Shown: positions 17,071 through 24,521 of the stretch, piece by piece | Layout: every line of letters begins with the position of its first letter | Position numbering within the stretch: position 1 is the first letter of the stretch | NCBI GenBank assembly: GCA_934130105.1 | Contig: CAKOXL010000011.1 | Span: 1 to 43,207 of the forward strand | Source: an uncultured Bacilli bacterium | Lineage (GTDB): Bacteria > Bacillota_I > Bacilli_A > RF39 > UBA660 | Direction: 5' to 3' | Length of the DNA stretch: 43,207 nt | Made by a program: the position numbers and the translations under genes | Notes under the pieces: model-generated | Databases searched by the model: none | What the model was told of the DNA's origin: nothing | The model's input: only the letters and a program-made list of their open reading frames with translations

Positions 17071-17145
17071 TGGCTGCCCCAGTTAGATTCGAACTAACGC
17101 ATAATAGATTCAGAGTCTACTGCCTTACCGCTTGGCTATGGGGCA
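17071..17145 (-). tRNA. tRNA-Gln (anticodon CTG), CCA encoded
   Basis: Acceptor arms TGCCCCA and TGGGGCA pair fully. Anticodon stem GTAGA/TCTAT holds the loop CTCTGAA, anticodon CTG (codon CAG). T-arm GTTAG-TTCGAAT-CTAAC, discriminator G, CCA encoded. The 5' TGCCCCATAGCCAAGCGGTAA region is typical of tRNA-Gln. Confidence 0.94.
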
Positions 17146-17205
17146 ATCAATGATATTAATATACCATATGCTTATGAAATTTTCAATTACTTAAAGATAT
17201 TTTAT

Positions 17206-18195
17206 TTATTTTTCAAAGCTAGATTTATTGGGAAATATTTTTAAAAAGGCTGTTTTTAGTTCTCTTTTTGCTTTTTCAAAATCAATACTACTACTAGAAT
17301 CATTAATACATATAATTTTATATGATCTTTTTGATATTGTATTTAGTAGTTTTTGATTATCATCTTGAAGAATATAATATTTACCCAGTGATTTTACCTG
17401 AAATGGTGAAAAATTTCCGCTTAATAACTGCCAACTTCTAAATATTCCTCTACCAATATCAGAATCACTTCTAAATTTATTGTAACAAGAATTATCTAAT
17501 AATTTTTCTTCTTTATTCCATACTTCTATAAGGGTAGTTTTTAAGAATGATTGCGTCAAATGATAGCTTACAAAATCGCCGTAGTCCTTATTTTTTAGAT
17601 TTATAAGTGTTTGAAAATTACCTGTTTTATATCTTATATTAAATGTTTTAAATAGGTTTTTCTTGATGGTTGTTGATTTTAAAAAATGTTTATTTAATAT
17701 TTTTAAATTATTATTTCTTATAGTTATATGTCTTTTACTACAATTTTTTCTTACATATTCTACATATATATCGGCTGGAAGATTATTTTTAAAAAAGTAA
17801 CATGGTTTTAATTTTTGTAATATAAATAAATCGTCATTAAATAAAACAAATTTCTCTGATAAATCTTTAATTCTATGTAAATTAAGTTCTATTACATTAG
17901 AATTAAAAGTAGGAAGATATTCTTTAGGAATAAATTCCTCATGTTTTACAACTCTTAATTTTTTATTTTCAGTATTTAACCATTTTGGTAAATGACCCCA
18001 TGTAATAAAAAAAACTTTATTAACCCAGCTTGCATATTTCTCAATACCTCTAAATAAATAATTTAGCGTTTCATAATCCCTAAAACGATTTATTTCATTA
18101 TTTTGGTTATTTGAATATTTATTTTTTTCGTCTAACCATTTTGGATCACTACCATCTACCCATAAAATAACAAAATCTATTTTTTCTTTCTTCAT
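17206..18195 (-). CDS. Stealth-family glycan phosphotransferase, copy 1
   Basis: Stealth proteins are hexose-1-phosphate transferases that build phosphate-linked polysaccharides (as in capsule synthesis). CR1 is VILWVDGSDPKWL near residues 9-21. CR2 spans about 36-125 and includes the core FVLFNDDLFI. Further blocks match the third and fourth conserved regions (HLTQSFLKTT; RSDSDIGRGIFRSWQL). Soluble, 329 aa. ATG after TGAGGT. It follows the paralogue at 18213-19214 by 17 bases, so the two are co-transcribed. The stretch from FRGIEKYASWVNK to FVLFNDDLFIL is nearly the same in both copies while the C-terminal halves differ. Confidence 0.88.
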   Translation of the reverse strand: MKKEKIDFVILWVDGSDPKWLDEKNKYSNNQNNEINRFRDYETLNYLFRGIEKYASWVNKVFFITWGHLPKWLNTENKKLRVVKHEEFIPKEYLPTFNSNVIELNLHRIKDLSEKFVLFNDDLFILQKLKPCYFFKNNLPADIYVEYVRKNCSKRHITIRNNNLKILNKHFLKSTTIKKNLFKTFNIRYKTGNFQTLINLKNKDYGDFVSYHLTQSFLKTTLIEVWNKEEKLLDNSCYNKFRSDSDIGRGIFRSWQLLSGNFSPFQVKSLGKYYILQDDNQKLLNTISKRSYKIICINDSSSSIDFEKAKRELKTAFLKIFPNKSSFEK

Positions 18196-18212
18196 GATTA
18201 CCTCAAATATAA

Positions 18213-19214
18213 TTATTTTTCAAAACTAGACTTTTCAGGTAATACTTGGTTAAGCGCATTATTTATTTCTCTTTTAGCTTTTTCAAAATCAATATGAGTA
18301 TAGGCATCATTAATACATATTAACTGATATTTTTGTTTTAGAATGGCATCAACTGCTTCATGATTATCATCAAGATATATAAAGTATTTACTGCTATCCT
18401 TTTTAGGCATAAATTTTCCTTCCATAAACTGCCAATATCTACATAGTAAATGTCCTAAATCATTTGCAGATCTAAACTTATTATGGCAAGCTTCGTCCAA
18501 AGCTTGGTTTTCTTGGTCCCAAACAGTTCTAAATGTTTCCTTTAAGTAAGGCTGTGATACATGAAAGTTCCAAAAACCAACGAATTTCTTTTTGAATTTA
18601 GAAAAGTATCTTGTTTGCTTGTTGTAAAAGTTACCATATTTTAAGTTTACGAATTTTTTCTTATTTTGCTTCATGACCTGTTCTTTATTAAAATGCTTAT
18701 TAATGATTGCTAGAATATTAGCTTTCATAAAATAATGTGTATTATTATAATAGCTTGATAATTGAACATATTCACAATATATATCAGTTGGTAAACCGTT
18801 TTTGAAAAAATCTTCTTTTTTAGTATCTTTTAAGATAAATAAATCATCATTAAATAAAACAAACTTTTCTGATAAGTCTTTAATTCTATGTAAATTAAGC
18901 TCTATTACGTTAGAATTAAAAGTTGGGAGATACTCTTTGGGAATAAATTCTTCATGTTTTACAATTCTTAGTTTTTCATTTTCAGTATTTAGCCATTCGG
19001 GCAAATGACCCCAAGTAATAAAGAAAATCTTATTAACCCAACTAGCATACTTTTCAATGCCTCTAAATAAATACTGCAAGTTATCACAATCTCTAAAACG
19101 ATTTTCGCTAGCATCACCTGTTATATGTAGATATTCATTTTTTTGTTTTAACCATTCGGGGTCATTACCATCTACCCATAAAACAACAAAATCTATTTTT
19201 TCATCATTTTTCAT
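18213..19214 (-). CDS. Stealth-family glycan phosphotransferase, copy 2
   Basis: Paralogue of the downstream gene, with CR1 VVLWVDGNDPEWL and a CR2 that ends FVLFNDDLFIL. Blocks FHVSQPYLKETFRTVW and FRSANDLGHLLCRYWQ fit the later conserved regions. The start is the ATG at 19214, 7 bases after GGGGAGG; an in-frame ATG seven codons upstream overlaps this ribosome site and is rejected. 333 aa, soluble. Expected to transfer a sugar-1-phosphate to a glycan. The pair probably uses two donor or acceptor sugars, because the divergence is outside the central block. Confidence 0.88.
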   Translation of the reverse strand: MKNDEKIDFVVLWVDGNDPEWLKQKNEYLHITGDASENRFRDCDNLQYLFRGIEKYASWVNKIFFITWGHLPEWLNTENEKLRIVKHEEFIPKEYLPTFNSNVIELNLHRIKDLSEKFVLFNDDLFILKDTKKEDFFKNGLPTDIYCEYVQLSSYYNNTHYFMKANILAIINKHFNKEQVMKQNKKKFVNLKYGNFYNKQTRYFSKFKKKFVGFWNFHVSQPYLKETFRTVWDQENQALDEACHNKFRSANDLGHLLCRYWQFMEGKFMPKKDSSKYFIYLDDNHEAVDAILKQKYQLICINDAYTHIDFEKAKREINNALNQVLPEKSSFEK

Positions 19215-19281
19215 AATAATGCCTCCCCTTTTCAAACAAAATTTAGCTTATTTTACACTTTTATTAAAACAAAGTCAATTT

Positions 19282-19920
19282 TTAATTTTCTAGTAGTTCT
19301 TCTAAATAAGTTTTTATTTCTGATTCCTTAGCATTTTTAAAAAAGAAATCCTTAAAGTTTTGACGATTAATTGTATCTTTTAAAAACTGCTTATCTATTT
19401 CTTTTAGGATACTTAGCATATCTTTATGAGTAATTTTTTTAACTTCATCTAGAATTTTTTTATTTTTCTGTTCAGGTTCTTTTCTTTCAACTGGGTAACC
19501 ACCACCAAATGGTGTTGAAAATAATTTTTCAAAAATATAAGTAAGTGTTACTTCACTACCCCAACCAAAACCTTTAGCAAATGGGATACTAACAGCATTT
19601 CCAGCATTAATTTGGCTAAATAAATAAGCATCAGTTGGATCTATTACTAAACCACATTCTACGTTAGGAAAACTATTAAGGGCAAGCATGGCTCCTTCTC
19701 CTGTACCACAACCAGTTACTACAAAATCAACTGTCTTAGTATTAAGTAGTATAGCTGCTAATAAACCATTTTGTACATAAGTTAAATTGTTATCATCTAC
19801 TTTAGTCATACCTAAATTATATACTTCATAATTTTTCTTATCGCATACTTCTTTTAAAGAGTTATATATAATTTCATTTTTACTTGCTTGACTATTTTCA
19901 TTAATTAAAGCTATTTTCAT
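19282..19920 (-). CDS. RpiB/LacAB-family sugar-phosphate isomerase
   Basis: Aldose-ketose isomerase fold, 212 aa. The motif VVTGCGTGEGAML carries the catalytic Cys C71 of ribose-5-phosphate isomerase B. The segment that is SREHNDAN in RpiB reads FSQINAGN here, so the ring-opening His is replaced by Ile at 104. A C-terminal extension of about 60 residues (from about 155) is helical and absent in RpiB proper (about 150 aa), which fits the longer RpiB/LacA/LacB subgroup. The start is the ATG at 19920 after GTGGAGGATG. Substrate uncertain; may supply sugar for the glycan genes next to it, but spacing shows no coupling. Confidence 0.78.
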   Translation of the reverse strand: MKIALINENSQASKNEIIYNSLKEVCDKKNYEVYNLGMTKVDDNNLTYVQNGLLAAILLNTKTVDFVVTGCGTGEGAMLALNSFPNVECGLVIDPTDAYLFSQINAGNAVSIPFAKGFGWGSEVTLTYIFEKLFSTPFGGGYPVERKEPEQKNKKILDEVKKITHKDMLSILKEIDKQFLKDTINRQNFKDFFFKNAKESEIKTYLEELLEN

Positions 19921-19953
19921 AATTTCATCCTCCACTAATTAGTTTATCATAAA

Positions 19954-21036
19954 TTACTTTAATGTAAAACTATTATTAATTACTGGTACACTATAAAGAA
20001 ATAATACATCTTTGCTACCATTTAAATTTATTTCATCTATTTTATCTAATAAGTTACTATTTATGTATCTTAAATCAATCATCGTTATTTTTGAATAATT
20101 AGAAATTAGTAATGGTGTGATACTACTAGCAAATGAATCCCTAAATATAACTAATTCTTTACCCGTTTGATTTTTAGTATTTTCAATAATTAATAAGGCT
20201 CTAGCACCAGATAAGTAAATGTCATATGGATCAATATGTGATAAATTTTCTTCTTCATAAACATTAATATATTTATTACTCTCATAATCAAAGACAGTAG
20301 CATTATTTATATAATCGTTAGTTAAATAAATAATCTCATCTGGCTTGATATTATTAGCAATTCTACCGTATAATGCGCCATAAAACTTATCATATTTTTT
20401 AGAATCAGTAGGAAAAGTACTTTTTTCTAAATTCATACTACTTTCTATTTTATCTACTACTTTGGCTAGTTTTTCTTGTTTCCAATGAATGTCAGTTTTA
20501 TAGTATGAATCTAGACTAAGTACATCAAATAAATTAATATAGTTCATGTTAGATAATTCACTTTTTAGTGTATTTTCTAAAGCATTATAATCTAGTTTAG
20601 GAATATTATCTAAAAAGTAATTTTTATCAGGAATAACTGAATAGTAGATATTACTAGATTCAAGATAATTAGTTTTTACTTTATTTAATAGATTAGTAAA
20701 ATTATATACCGATTCATAATTAATTTCTGGTGATAATTGGTATATAGCGCCATTTTCTATAAATACACCATCTTCATCTTTTTTAAAAAAGAAATTACTA
20801 GATACAAAACCTTTTATGTTTCTTAAAAATTCTCTAAATGGAAATTGTTCTACTAAGTAATTATTTAAATTACTAAAAAAGCTACCATCTACTATTGTTT
20901 CTAGATTGATACTAGGAAAGCTTGCTAGTTTTCTTCTTTCAGAGATAGAAATTGTTTTATCAGGAATAATAATACTTAAAATCATCATTCCAAATATAAT
21001 TGTTACAAAAAAAATACTTAATAATTTATTTTTCAT
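19954..21036 (-). CDS. DHHW/AlgJ-AlgX-like SGNH acyltransferase partner
   Basis: Cell-surface O-acetylation partner, 360 aa. An N-terminal transmembrane segment (5-25) anchors it with its catalytic part outside. The YYKTDIHWKQE block (D182, H184) is the family motif, and FRDSFASS near 310 has the candidate nucleophile Ser. Such proteins work with an MBOAT protein that hands acyl groups across the membrane. That partner is present at 22095-23489, but a recombinase gene on the other strand lies between them. Start follows AGAGGT. Substrate polymer unknown. Confidence 0.82.
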   Translation of the reverse strand: MKNKLLSIFFVTIIFGMMILSIIIPDKTISISERRKLASFPSINLETIVDGSFFSNLNNYLVEQFPFREFLRNIKGFVSSNFFFKKDEDGVFIENGAIYQLSPEINYESVYNFTNLLNKVKTNYLESSNIYYSVIPDKNYFLDNIPKLDYNALENTLKSELSNMNYINLFDVLSLDSYYKTDIHWKQEKLAKVVDKIESSMNLEKSTFPTDSKKYDKFYGALYGRIANNIKPDEIIYLTNDYINNATVFDYESNKYINVYEEENLSHIDPYDIYLSGARALLIIENTKNQTGKELVIFRDSFASSITPLLISNYSKITMIDLRYINSNLLDKIDEINLNGSKDVLFLYSVPVINNSFTLK

Positions 21037-21128
21037 ATTGACCTCTACTATCTTATTTTTTCATAAATAATATTTTTTTAAACTATTTTTCTATATTATA
21101 TAATATTTAGCTTGAAAGGAGTAAAATT

Positions 21129-22085
21129 ATGATAATAAAATTTAAGAAAACACTTTACAAAGATTGGATTAGCGAGTGGCTTAAGGAGAAAAAAGATTAT
21201 GTAAAAGAATCTACTTATGGAAATTATTCTAATCATATTTATAATCACATTATTCCAAAATTGGGTAATTATTATTTAAGTGATCTAACACACAAAATTA
21301 TTCAAAATTTTTTGCTTGAATTATATAAAAAGCCATATAATCTTTCTGAAAAAACGATTAAAGATATTATCAATATCGTTAAAAGTAGCCTTAAAAAGGC
21401 AATAAATGAGGAAGAAATTAACTATATAGATCTTTCTTTTAATTATCCTAAAAATACAGAAAGTAGCAAGAAAATTTATGTACTTACTAAGTATGAGCAA
21501 ACTAAATTAACAAACTATGTTTTAAATAATAGAACTAATCGTAATGTTGGAATATTAATATCACTATATACAGGAATCAGAATTGGTGAACTTTGTGCAT
21601 TAAAATGGGATGATATTGATTTAAAAAAAGGTTTTATATATATTAGTAAAACGATACAAAGAGTATATACTAGAAATGATGTTGATGTTACATCAAAGGT
21701 AGTAACAACTTCACCTAAAACTAAAAATGCTAATAGAGATATACCAATTAATAAGGATTTTTTAGAAATATTAAAGGAATTTAAAGGTAATAAAAATCAT
21801 TACATTTTAACTAATAGTGAAGAATATATTGAACCTAGAGCATATAGAAAATATTTTAATAAGGTGCTAGAAGGAAATAAAATCAATCATTTTAATTTTC
21901 ATTCATTAAGGCACACTTTTGCAACTAACTGTATATCTTTAGGAATAGATTATAAAACCGTAAGTGAATTGTTAGGTCATTCAAATATTAATACTACTTT
22001 AAACTTGTACGTTCATCCAAGATTATCTGAAAAAAAGAAGTGTATGAATTTAATTTGTAAAGTGTTTCAAGAAAAGCAAAATTAG
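21129..22085 (+). CDS. Tyrosine recombinase / phage-type integrase, solitary
   Basis: Site-specific recombinase, 318 aa, intact. N-terminal SAM-like DNA-binding domain about 1-105; catalytic domain 110-318. All catalytic residues are visible: R151 (YTGIRIGEL), H258-x-x-R261 (FHSLRHTFAT), H284 (LGHSN) and the nucleophile Y294 (NLYVHP); a Lys near 197-199 fits the fifth position. Strong AAAGGAG ribosome site. It is the only plus-strand gene for a long way and lies between the two O-acylation genes. No excisionase, phage or conjugation genes and no direct repeats that look like att sites are visible. Confidence 0.92.
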   Translation: MIIKFKKTLYKDWISEWLKEKKDYVKESTYGNYSNHIYNHIIPKLGNYYLSDLTHKIIQNFLLELYKKPYNLSEKTIKDIINIVKSSLKKAINEEEINYIDLSFNYPKNTESSKKIYVLTKYEQTKLTNYVLNNRTNRNVGILISLYTGIRIGELCALKWDDIDLKKGFIYISKTIQRVYTRNDVDVTSKVVTTSPKTKNANRDIPINKDFLEILKEFKGNKNHYILTNSEEYIEPRAYRKYFNKVLEGNKINHFNFHSLRHTFATNCISLGIDYKTVSELLGHSNINTTLNLYVHPRLSEKKKCMNLICKVFQEKQN

Positions 22086-22098
22086 CTTTTCTTTTTAA
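22070..22098 (+). terminator. Terminator overlapping the integrase stop
   Basis: Arms GAAAAGC and GCTTTTC with loop AAAATTA, then a T run on the plus strand. The stop codon TAG lies in the loop/arm. The reverse reading has a poor T run, so it mainly ends integrase transcription and may also weaken read-through from the MBOAT gene. Confidence 0.75.
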
Positions 22099-23489
22099 AA
22101 GCGGAAATATAGGAATGGATTAAATGATTCATCTACTATATAAGCTGTGCAGATAATTAATAATATGATGTAAGTAATTGGTTCTAGTATGTTTAATATT
22201 TTAGTTATTGTTTTATTCTTAGGTACTTTATTTTTTATTGTATTAAATATTGGACATGAAAAGATTATAGCTACAATTAATACTCCCACATAATTTTTCA
22301 AATAGTAGATAGTCTCTAAATTAGTAAATTTTAAGTTATTAAGAAAAAACATACTTTTTAAGAAGATAGCTATTGACTTAACATTATCTGTATTAAAAAT
22401 GATAAAACTAATTAGTACTAGGAAAATAGTATAAATATGACCTATAACTGGATGTTTATTTATAAATTTTAATAAGAATAATTTTTCTATAATTAAAATA
22501 ATAGCAAAGTATAGACCCCATAATATAAAGTTCCAACTAGCACCGTGCCATAAGCCAGTAGTCATCCATACTATTAAAATATTTAAATACCTTCTAACGG
22601 CATTTACTCTATTACCGCCTAGTGGAATATAAACATAATCACGAAACCAGCTAGAAAGTGAAATATGCCATCTTCGCCAAAAATCAGTAATGCTTTTAGC
22701 TATAAATGGATAATTAAAATTTTCTAAAAATTCAAAGCCAAACATCATACCAAGGCCTATTGCCATATCAGAATAACCTGAAAAGTCAAAATATATTTGT
22801 AGCATATTAGAAATTGCTTGTTGCCAGTATGATAAAACGGTCTTTACTGTCATATTGGCTAAGTTTTTACTAAATTCACCTAAAACGTTAGCAATTAGTA
22901 CTTTTTTAGTTAAACCTACTATGAATCTTTTAATTCCCGATGCAAATAAATCCGTAGTAACTTTTCTATTGTTTAGATTTTTTTCTATTGTTTCATATCT
23001 TACTATTGGACCAGCAATAAGCTGTGGAAATAATGATAAGTAGGTAGCAAAATTAAAAAGACTACTACTACTTTTTATTTTTTTATTATATATGTCTATT
23101 ACATAGCTTGATGCTTGAAAAGTAAAGAAACTAATACCTATTGGCATAGTTATATTAAGTAAGTTAAAGTTAGCATTAAAAATATAATTAATATTTTCTA
23201 AGAAAAAGTTAAAATATTTAAAATAAAATAAGGTACCAAAATTAACTATAATATCTATTATTAAGATTAGTTTTCTTGCTTTTGTTTGTTTTTCTAGCAA
23301 TTTACCAGCATAGTAGTTAAAGATGCAGGAAAAGATAAGAATAATGATATACCTAGGCTCACCATAAAAATAAAATAGTAAACTTGCTAGTAATAAAATA
23401 AAGTTTTTAAATTTATTTGGTACTATGAAATATAGTAGCAAAGTTATTGGTAAAAAATAATATAAAAATGAAATACTTGAAAATACCAT
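22095..23489 (-). CDS. MBOAT family O-acyltransferase (AlgI/DltB-like)
   Basis: Membrane-bound acyltransferase, 464 aa, about ten to twelve membrane segments. Signature region DFWRRWHISLSSWFRDYVYIPLGG (from 269) with H275, followed by TTGLWHGASWNFILWG with catalytic His H315. Opening VFSSISFLYYFLPITLLLYF and the closing FNPFLYFRF are typical. It moves acyl groups across the membrane for transfer to a surface glycan. Its expected DHHW partner is at 19954-21036, beyond the plus-strand integrase gene. Both ends look full-length, so the gene is not broken. Confidence 0.92.
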   Translation of the reverse strand: MVFSSISFLYYFLPITLLLYFIVPNKFKNFILLLASLLFYFYGEPRYIIILIFSCIFNYYAGKLLEKQTKARKLILIIDIIVNFGTLFYFKYFNFFLENINYIFNANFNLLNITMPIGISFFTFQASSYVIDIYNKKIKSSSSLFNFATYLSLFPQLIAGPIVRYETIEKNLNNRKVTTDLFASGIKRFIVGLTKKVLIANVLGEFSKNLANMTVKTVLSYWQQAISNMLQIYFDFSGYSDMAIGLGMMFGFEFLENFNYPFIAKSITDFWRRWHISLSSWFRDYVYIPLGGNRVNAVRRYLNILIVWMTTGLWHGASWNFILWGLYFAIILIIEKLFLLKFINKHPVIGHIYTIFLVLISFIIFNTDNVKSIAIFLKSMFFLNNLKFTNLETIYYLKNYVGVLIVAIIFSCPIFNTIKNKVPKNKTITKILNILEPITYIILLIICTAYIVDESFNPFLYFRF

Positions 23490-23619
23490 AAATTCTCCAT
23501 ATTAGTAGTTGATTTTTAAATTTTAGACTAGAAAAATAGTTCGACATTAAAATTTATAAAAGCAACTATTCTATTTTTTATTACATGTTTATTCTAACAT
23601 ATTATCAAAATCAAAAAAA

Positions 23620-23648
23620 GACAAATAAGTAAATTATACCTACTTGTC
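23620..23648 (-). terminator. Terminator of the lipoprotein gene
   Basis: Minus-strand arms built on GACAA and TTGTC with an inner AAGTA/TACTT register and a run of seven T after it, about 30 bases past the stop. Confidence 0.6.
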
Positions 23649-23676
23649 AATAATTTCAATCTTCATAACTAAAAGA

Positions 23677-24150
23677 TTATTTTAATTTTTCAAAATTTGT
23701 TTTTAATGTTTCTGCTTCATCGTCAGCCATAATCAAAATGATTAAATTACCGTTACTTTCTACATAAACATTTTCTGCTTCAACACAAATCCATTTTCTA
23801 GGATTAGCATTTTCCTTTATTTTAGATACTGCATCCTCTATATCTTTTGCTGTTGCATTATCTTGCATACGAACTAAGACTACTGAGTGTGCAATAGCTC
23901 CTACACCTGATTCTGAAACAAGTGCTTCTTTCCATTTGATATCTTTAGTACCGATATAATATTCAATGTTTTCATCAGTTAATGTTTGGTTTTGTAAATA
24001 AATTGGTAATTGATCTTCAGTTAAACCATCATAAACTTTAGCCATTAAATCTTCTAGATTTCCATCAATGTTAGAAACTTTTTTACCACAACCAGTAACC
24101 ATAAATATAGCTACAAAACAAAGGAAGACAAATAGCATTTTTTTCTTCAT
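23677..24150 (-). CDS. Lipoprotein, DUF4358-like
   Basis: 157 aa. Signal peptide with lipobox VTGC, modified Cys C21, so it is anchored to the outer face of the membrane. The mature part fits the DUF4358 pattern: a helix-rich opening, the middle SGVGAIAHSVVLVRMQD, an alpha helix (KDIEDAVSKIKENAN) and an end strand NGNLIILIMADD. Function not known. The start is the ATG at 24150 after AGGTGG; the longer frame from a GTG at 24162 overlaps this site. It stands alone between the MBOAT gene and tRNA-Ala. Confidence 0.75.
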   Translation of the reverse strand: MKKKMLFVFLCFVAIFMVTGCGKKVSNIDGNLEDLMAKVYDGLTEDQLPIYLQNQTLTDENIEYYIGTKDIKWKEALVSESGVGAIAHSVVLVRMQDNATAKDIEDAVSKIKENANPRKWICVEAENVYVESNGNLIILIMADDEAETLKTNFEKLK

Positions 24151-24247
24151 TTTTCTCACCACCTATCATTTTCTAATATGGTAATTATAGCATAAAATTC
24201 TGACGTAAGCAAGCTATCTAATATATCCAAAAAGCACTTTAGAAAAC

Positions 24248-24272
24248 AAAAAAACCTTGATAATTCAAGGTT
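24248..24272 (-). terminator. Terminator after tRNA-Ala
   Basis: Arms AACCTTGA and TCAAGGTT followed by a T run on the minus strand, about 10 bases after the CCA end. Confidence 0.85.
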
Positions 24273-24282
24273 AAATTTCATA

Positions 24283-24358
24283 TGGTGGAGCATAGCGGGA
24301 TCGAACCGCTGACCTCCACGGTGCAAACGTGGCGCTCTCCCAGCTGAGCTAATGCCCC
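24283..24358 (-). tRNA. tRNA-Ala (anticodon TGC), CCA encoded
   Basis: Acceptor arms GGGGCAT and ATGCTCC pair with one G-T. Anticodon loop TTTGCAC gives TGC (codons GCN). T-arm TTCGATC loop and CCA present. Single-copy unit with its own promoter and terminator. Confidence 0.95.
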
Positions 24359-24362
24359 ATAT

Positions 24363-24411
24363 AAATCACTTAACACAGTTCGATAGGCTATACAAACTGC
24401 ATCAGTGATTT
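24363..24411 (-). promoter_or_regulatory. Inverted repeat in the tRNA-Ala 5' leader
   Basis: Perfect 8-base arms AAATCACT and AGTGATTT, with inner arms CAGTT and AACTG, directly before the mature tRNA. By the promoter position most of it would be in the 5' leader removed by RNase P. May be a processing or folding aid; could also be chance. Confidence 0.4.
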
Positions 24412-24412
24412 A

Positions 24413-24441
24413 ATAATACATCAATGTTACTAAACTGTCAA
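24413..24441 (-). promoter_or_regulatory. Promoter of tRNA-Ala
   Basis: Minus-strand TTGACA (24441-24436), a 17-base spacer and TATTAT (24418-24413). This is the best promoter match of any in the window together with that of thrS, as expected for a stable RNA gene. Confidence 0.8.
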
Positions 24442-24521
24442 TACAATTTTTTTATTTTTTATAATTTTTTTATTTTTTTGTATCACGCTAATTGCTTCAA
24501 CTTAGTTTTATTAATAGTATT

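Noticed and set aside
18802..19293. Plus-strand frames over the second Stealth gene
   Set aside because: Antisense to conserved Stealth motifs, no ribosome site, no promoter.
19954..23489. Prophage around the integrase
   Set aside because: No capsid, terminase, repressor or lysis gene on either side; the neighbours are normal host envelope genes.
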